Shown here in pieces: positions 63,886-64,000 of a DNA stretch of 64,000 nt. Source of the DNA: Thermorudis peleae (GTDB lineage Bacteria; Chloroflexota; Chloroflexia; Thermomicrobiales; Thermomicrobiaceae); contig NZ_JQMP01000003.1 in the NCBI RefSeq assembly GCF_000744775.1, forward strand, positions 744,001 to 808,000. Direction: 5' to 3'. The position numbers and the translations under genes are program-made. How positions within the stretch are numbered: the stretch's first letter is position 1; every line of letters begins with the position of its first letter. Under the pieces are notes generated by a model. It was not told the origin of the DNA and made no database searches. It saw only the letters and a list, made by a program, of their open reading frames with translations.

Positions 63886-64000
63886 TGCGTGCTCCTTTTC
63901 CCAAGGTACCCCTTTGTCACGAGCATCGTAACACGGGGAATTATTCGGAGACTCTTCACCCAAGCAATATCACGCCCCGAGGTTCTCAAACACAAGGCGC

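Overview
The window carries about 58 protein-coding genes, packed tightly on both strands. I see no rRNA, tRNA, CRISPR array or intact mobile element. The gene set suggests a moderately high-GC, thermophile-like Chloroflexota, most likely class Thermomicrobia. This is inference from a transaldolase/phosphoglucose isomerase fusion inside a pentose-phosphate operon with opcA, a CTC-type L25, Tat-lipoprotein sugar binding, MreB plus RodA, and many Zn-ribbon and LuxR/PucR/MocR/WYL regulators. No database was consulted.

Region 1 (1-8434): the 3' end of a 2-oxoacid dehydrogenase E2, ribosomal protein L25, a CpXC zinc protein with a coupled membrane partner, a small hypothetical protein, a membrane-tethered sulfite-oxidase-like molybdoenzyme, a TrmO/FmdE-like fusion, an ABC-2 export pair, a DUF420 membrane protein, a Ub-Mut7-C protein and TatA. 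Region 2 (8595-15895, minus): one tight operon tal-pgi > gnd > zwf > opcA > pgl, covering the oxidative pentose-phosphate branch plus re-entry to glycolysis. Its upstream 670-bp gene-free stretch holds a zwf-like sequence relic and repeats.

Region 3 (16566-24993): a membrane LuxR regulator, an acyl-CoA synthetase diverging from a DEAD-box helicase with a structured leader, YebC, a small Cys-rich ORF, MreB and a Zn/coiled-coil protein. Region 4 (25116-33851): threonine aldolase, an FAD amine oxidase, RodA, then the vitamin B6 operon pdxR > pdxS > pdxT with repeated ATCCAAT operators shared with a divergent PucR-type regulator. Region 5 (34158-39092): a carbohydrate ABC importer operon with an embedded CHY zinc-finger gene and a separately promoted ATPase gene.

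Region 6 (39161-52509): a YetF-like protein, cyclase, two small stress-type proteins, a thioredoxin-like protein, an LLM oxidoreductase, a DUF1624 acyltransferase-like membrane protein, a 1236-residue multi-GAF HD-GYP sensor, a class III aminotransferase, a DMT exporter coupled to moaC, mnmA and a GNAT. Region 7 (52577-64000): a 1068-residue Asp-box propeller protein, a WYL regulator divergent from a coupled operon (WecG-type glycosyltransferase, Zn-finger membrane protein, HldE-like kinase), a lipoprotein, gltX with a long structured leader, and a dienelactone hydrolase.

Two features recur. Gene ends are commonly marked by perfect 9-15 bp inverted repeats with little U-tract, and several convergent genes overlap at their 3' ends (4 to 83 bp).
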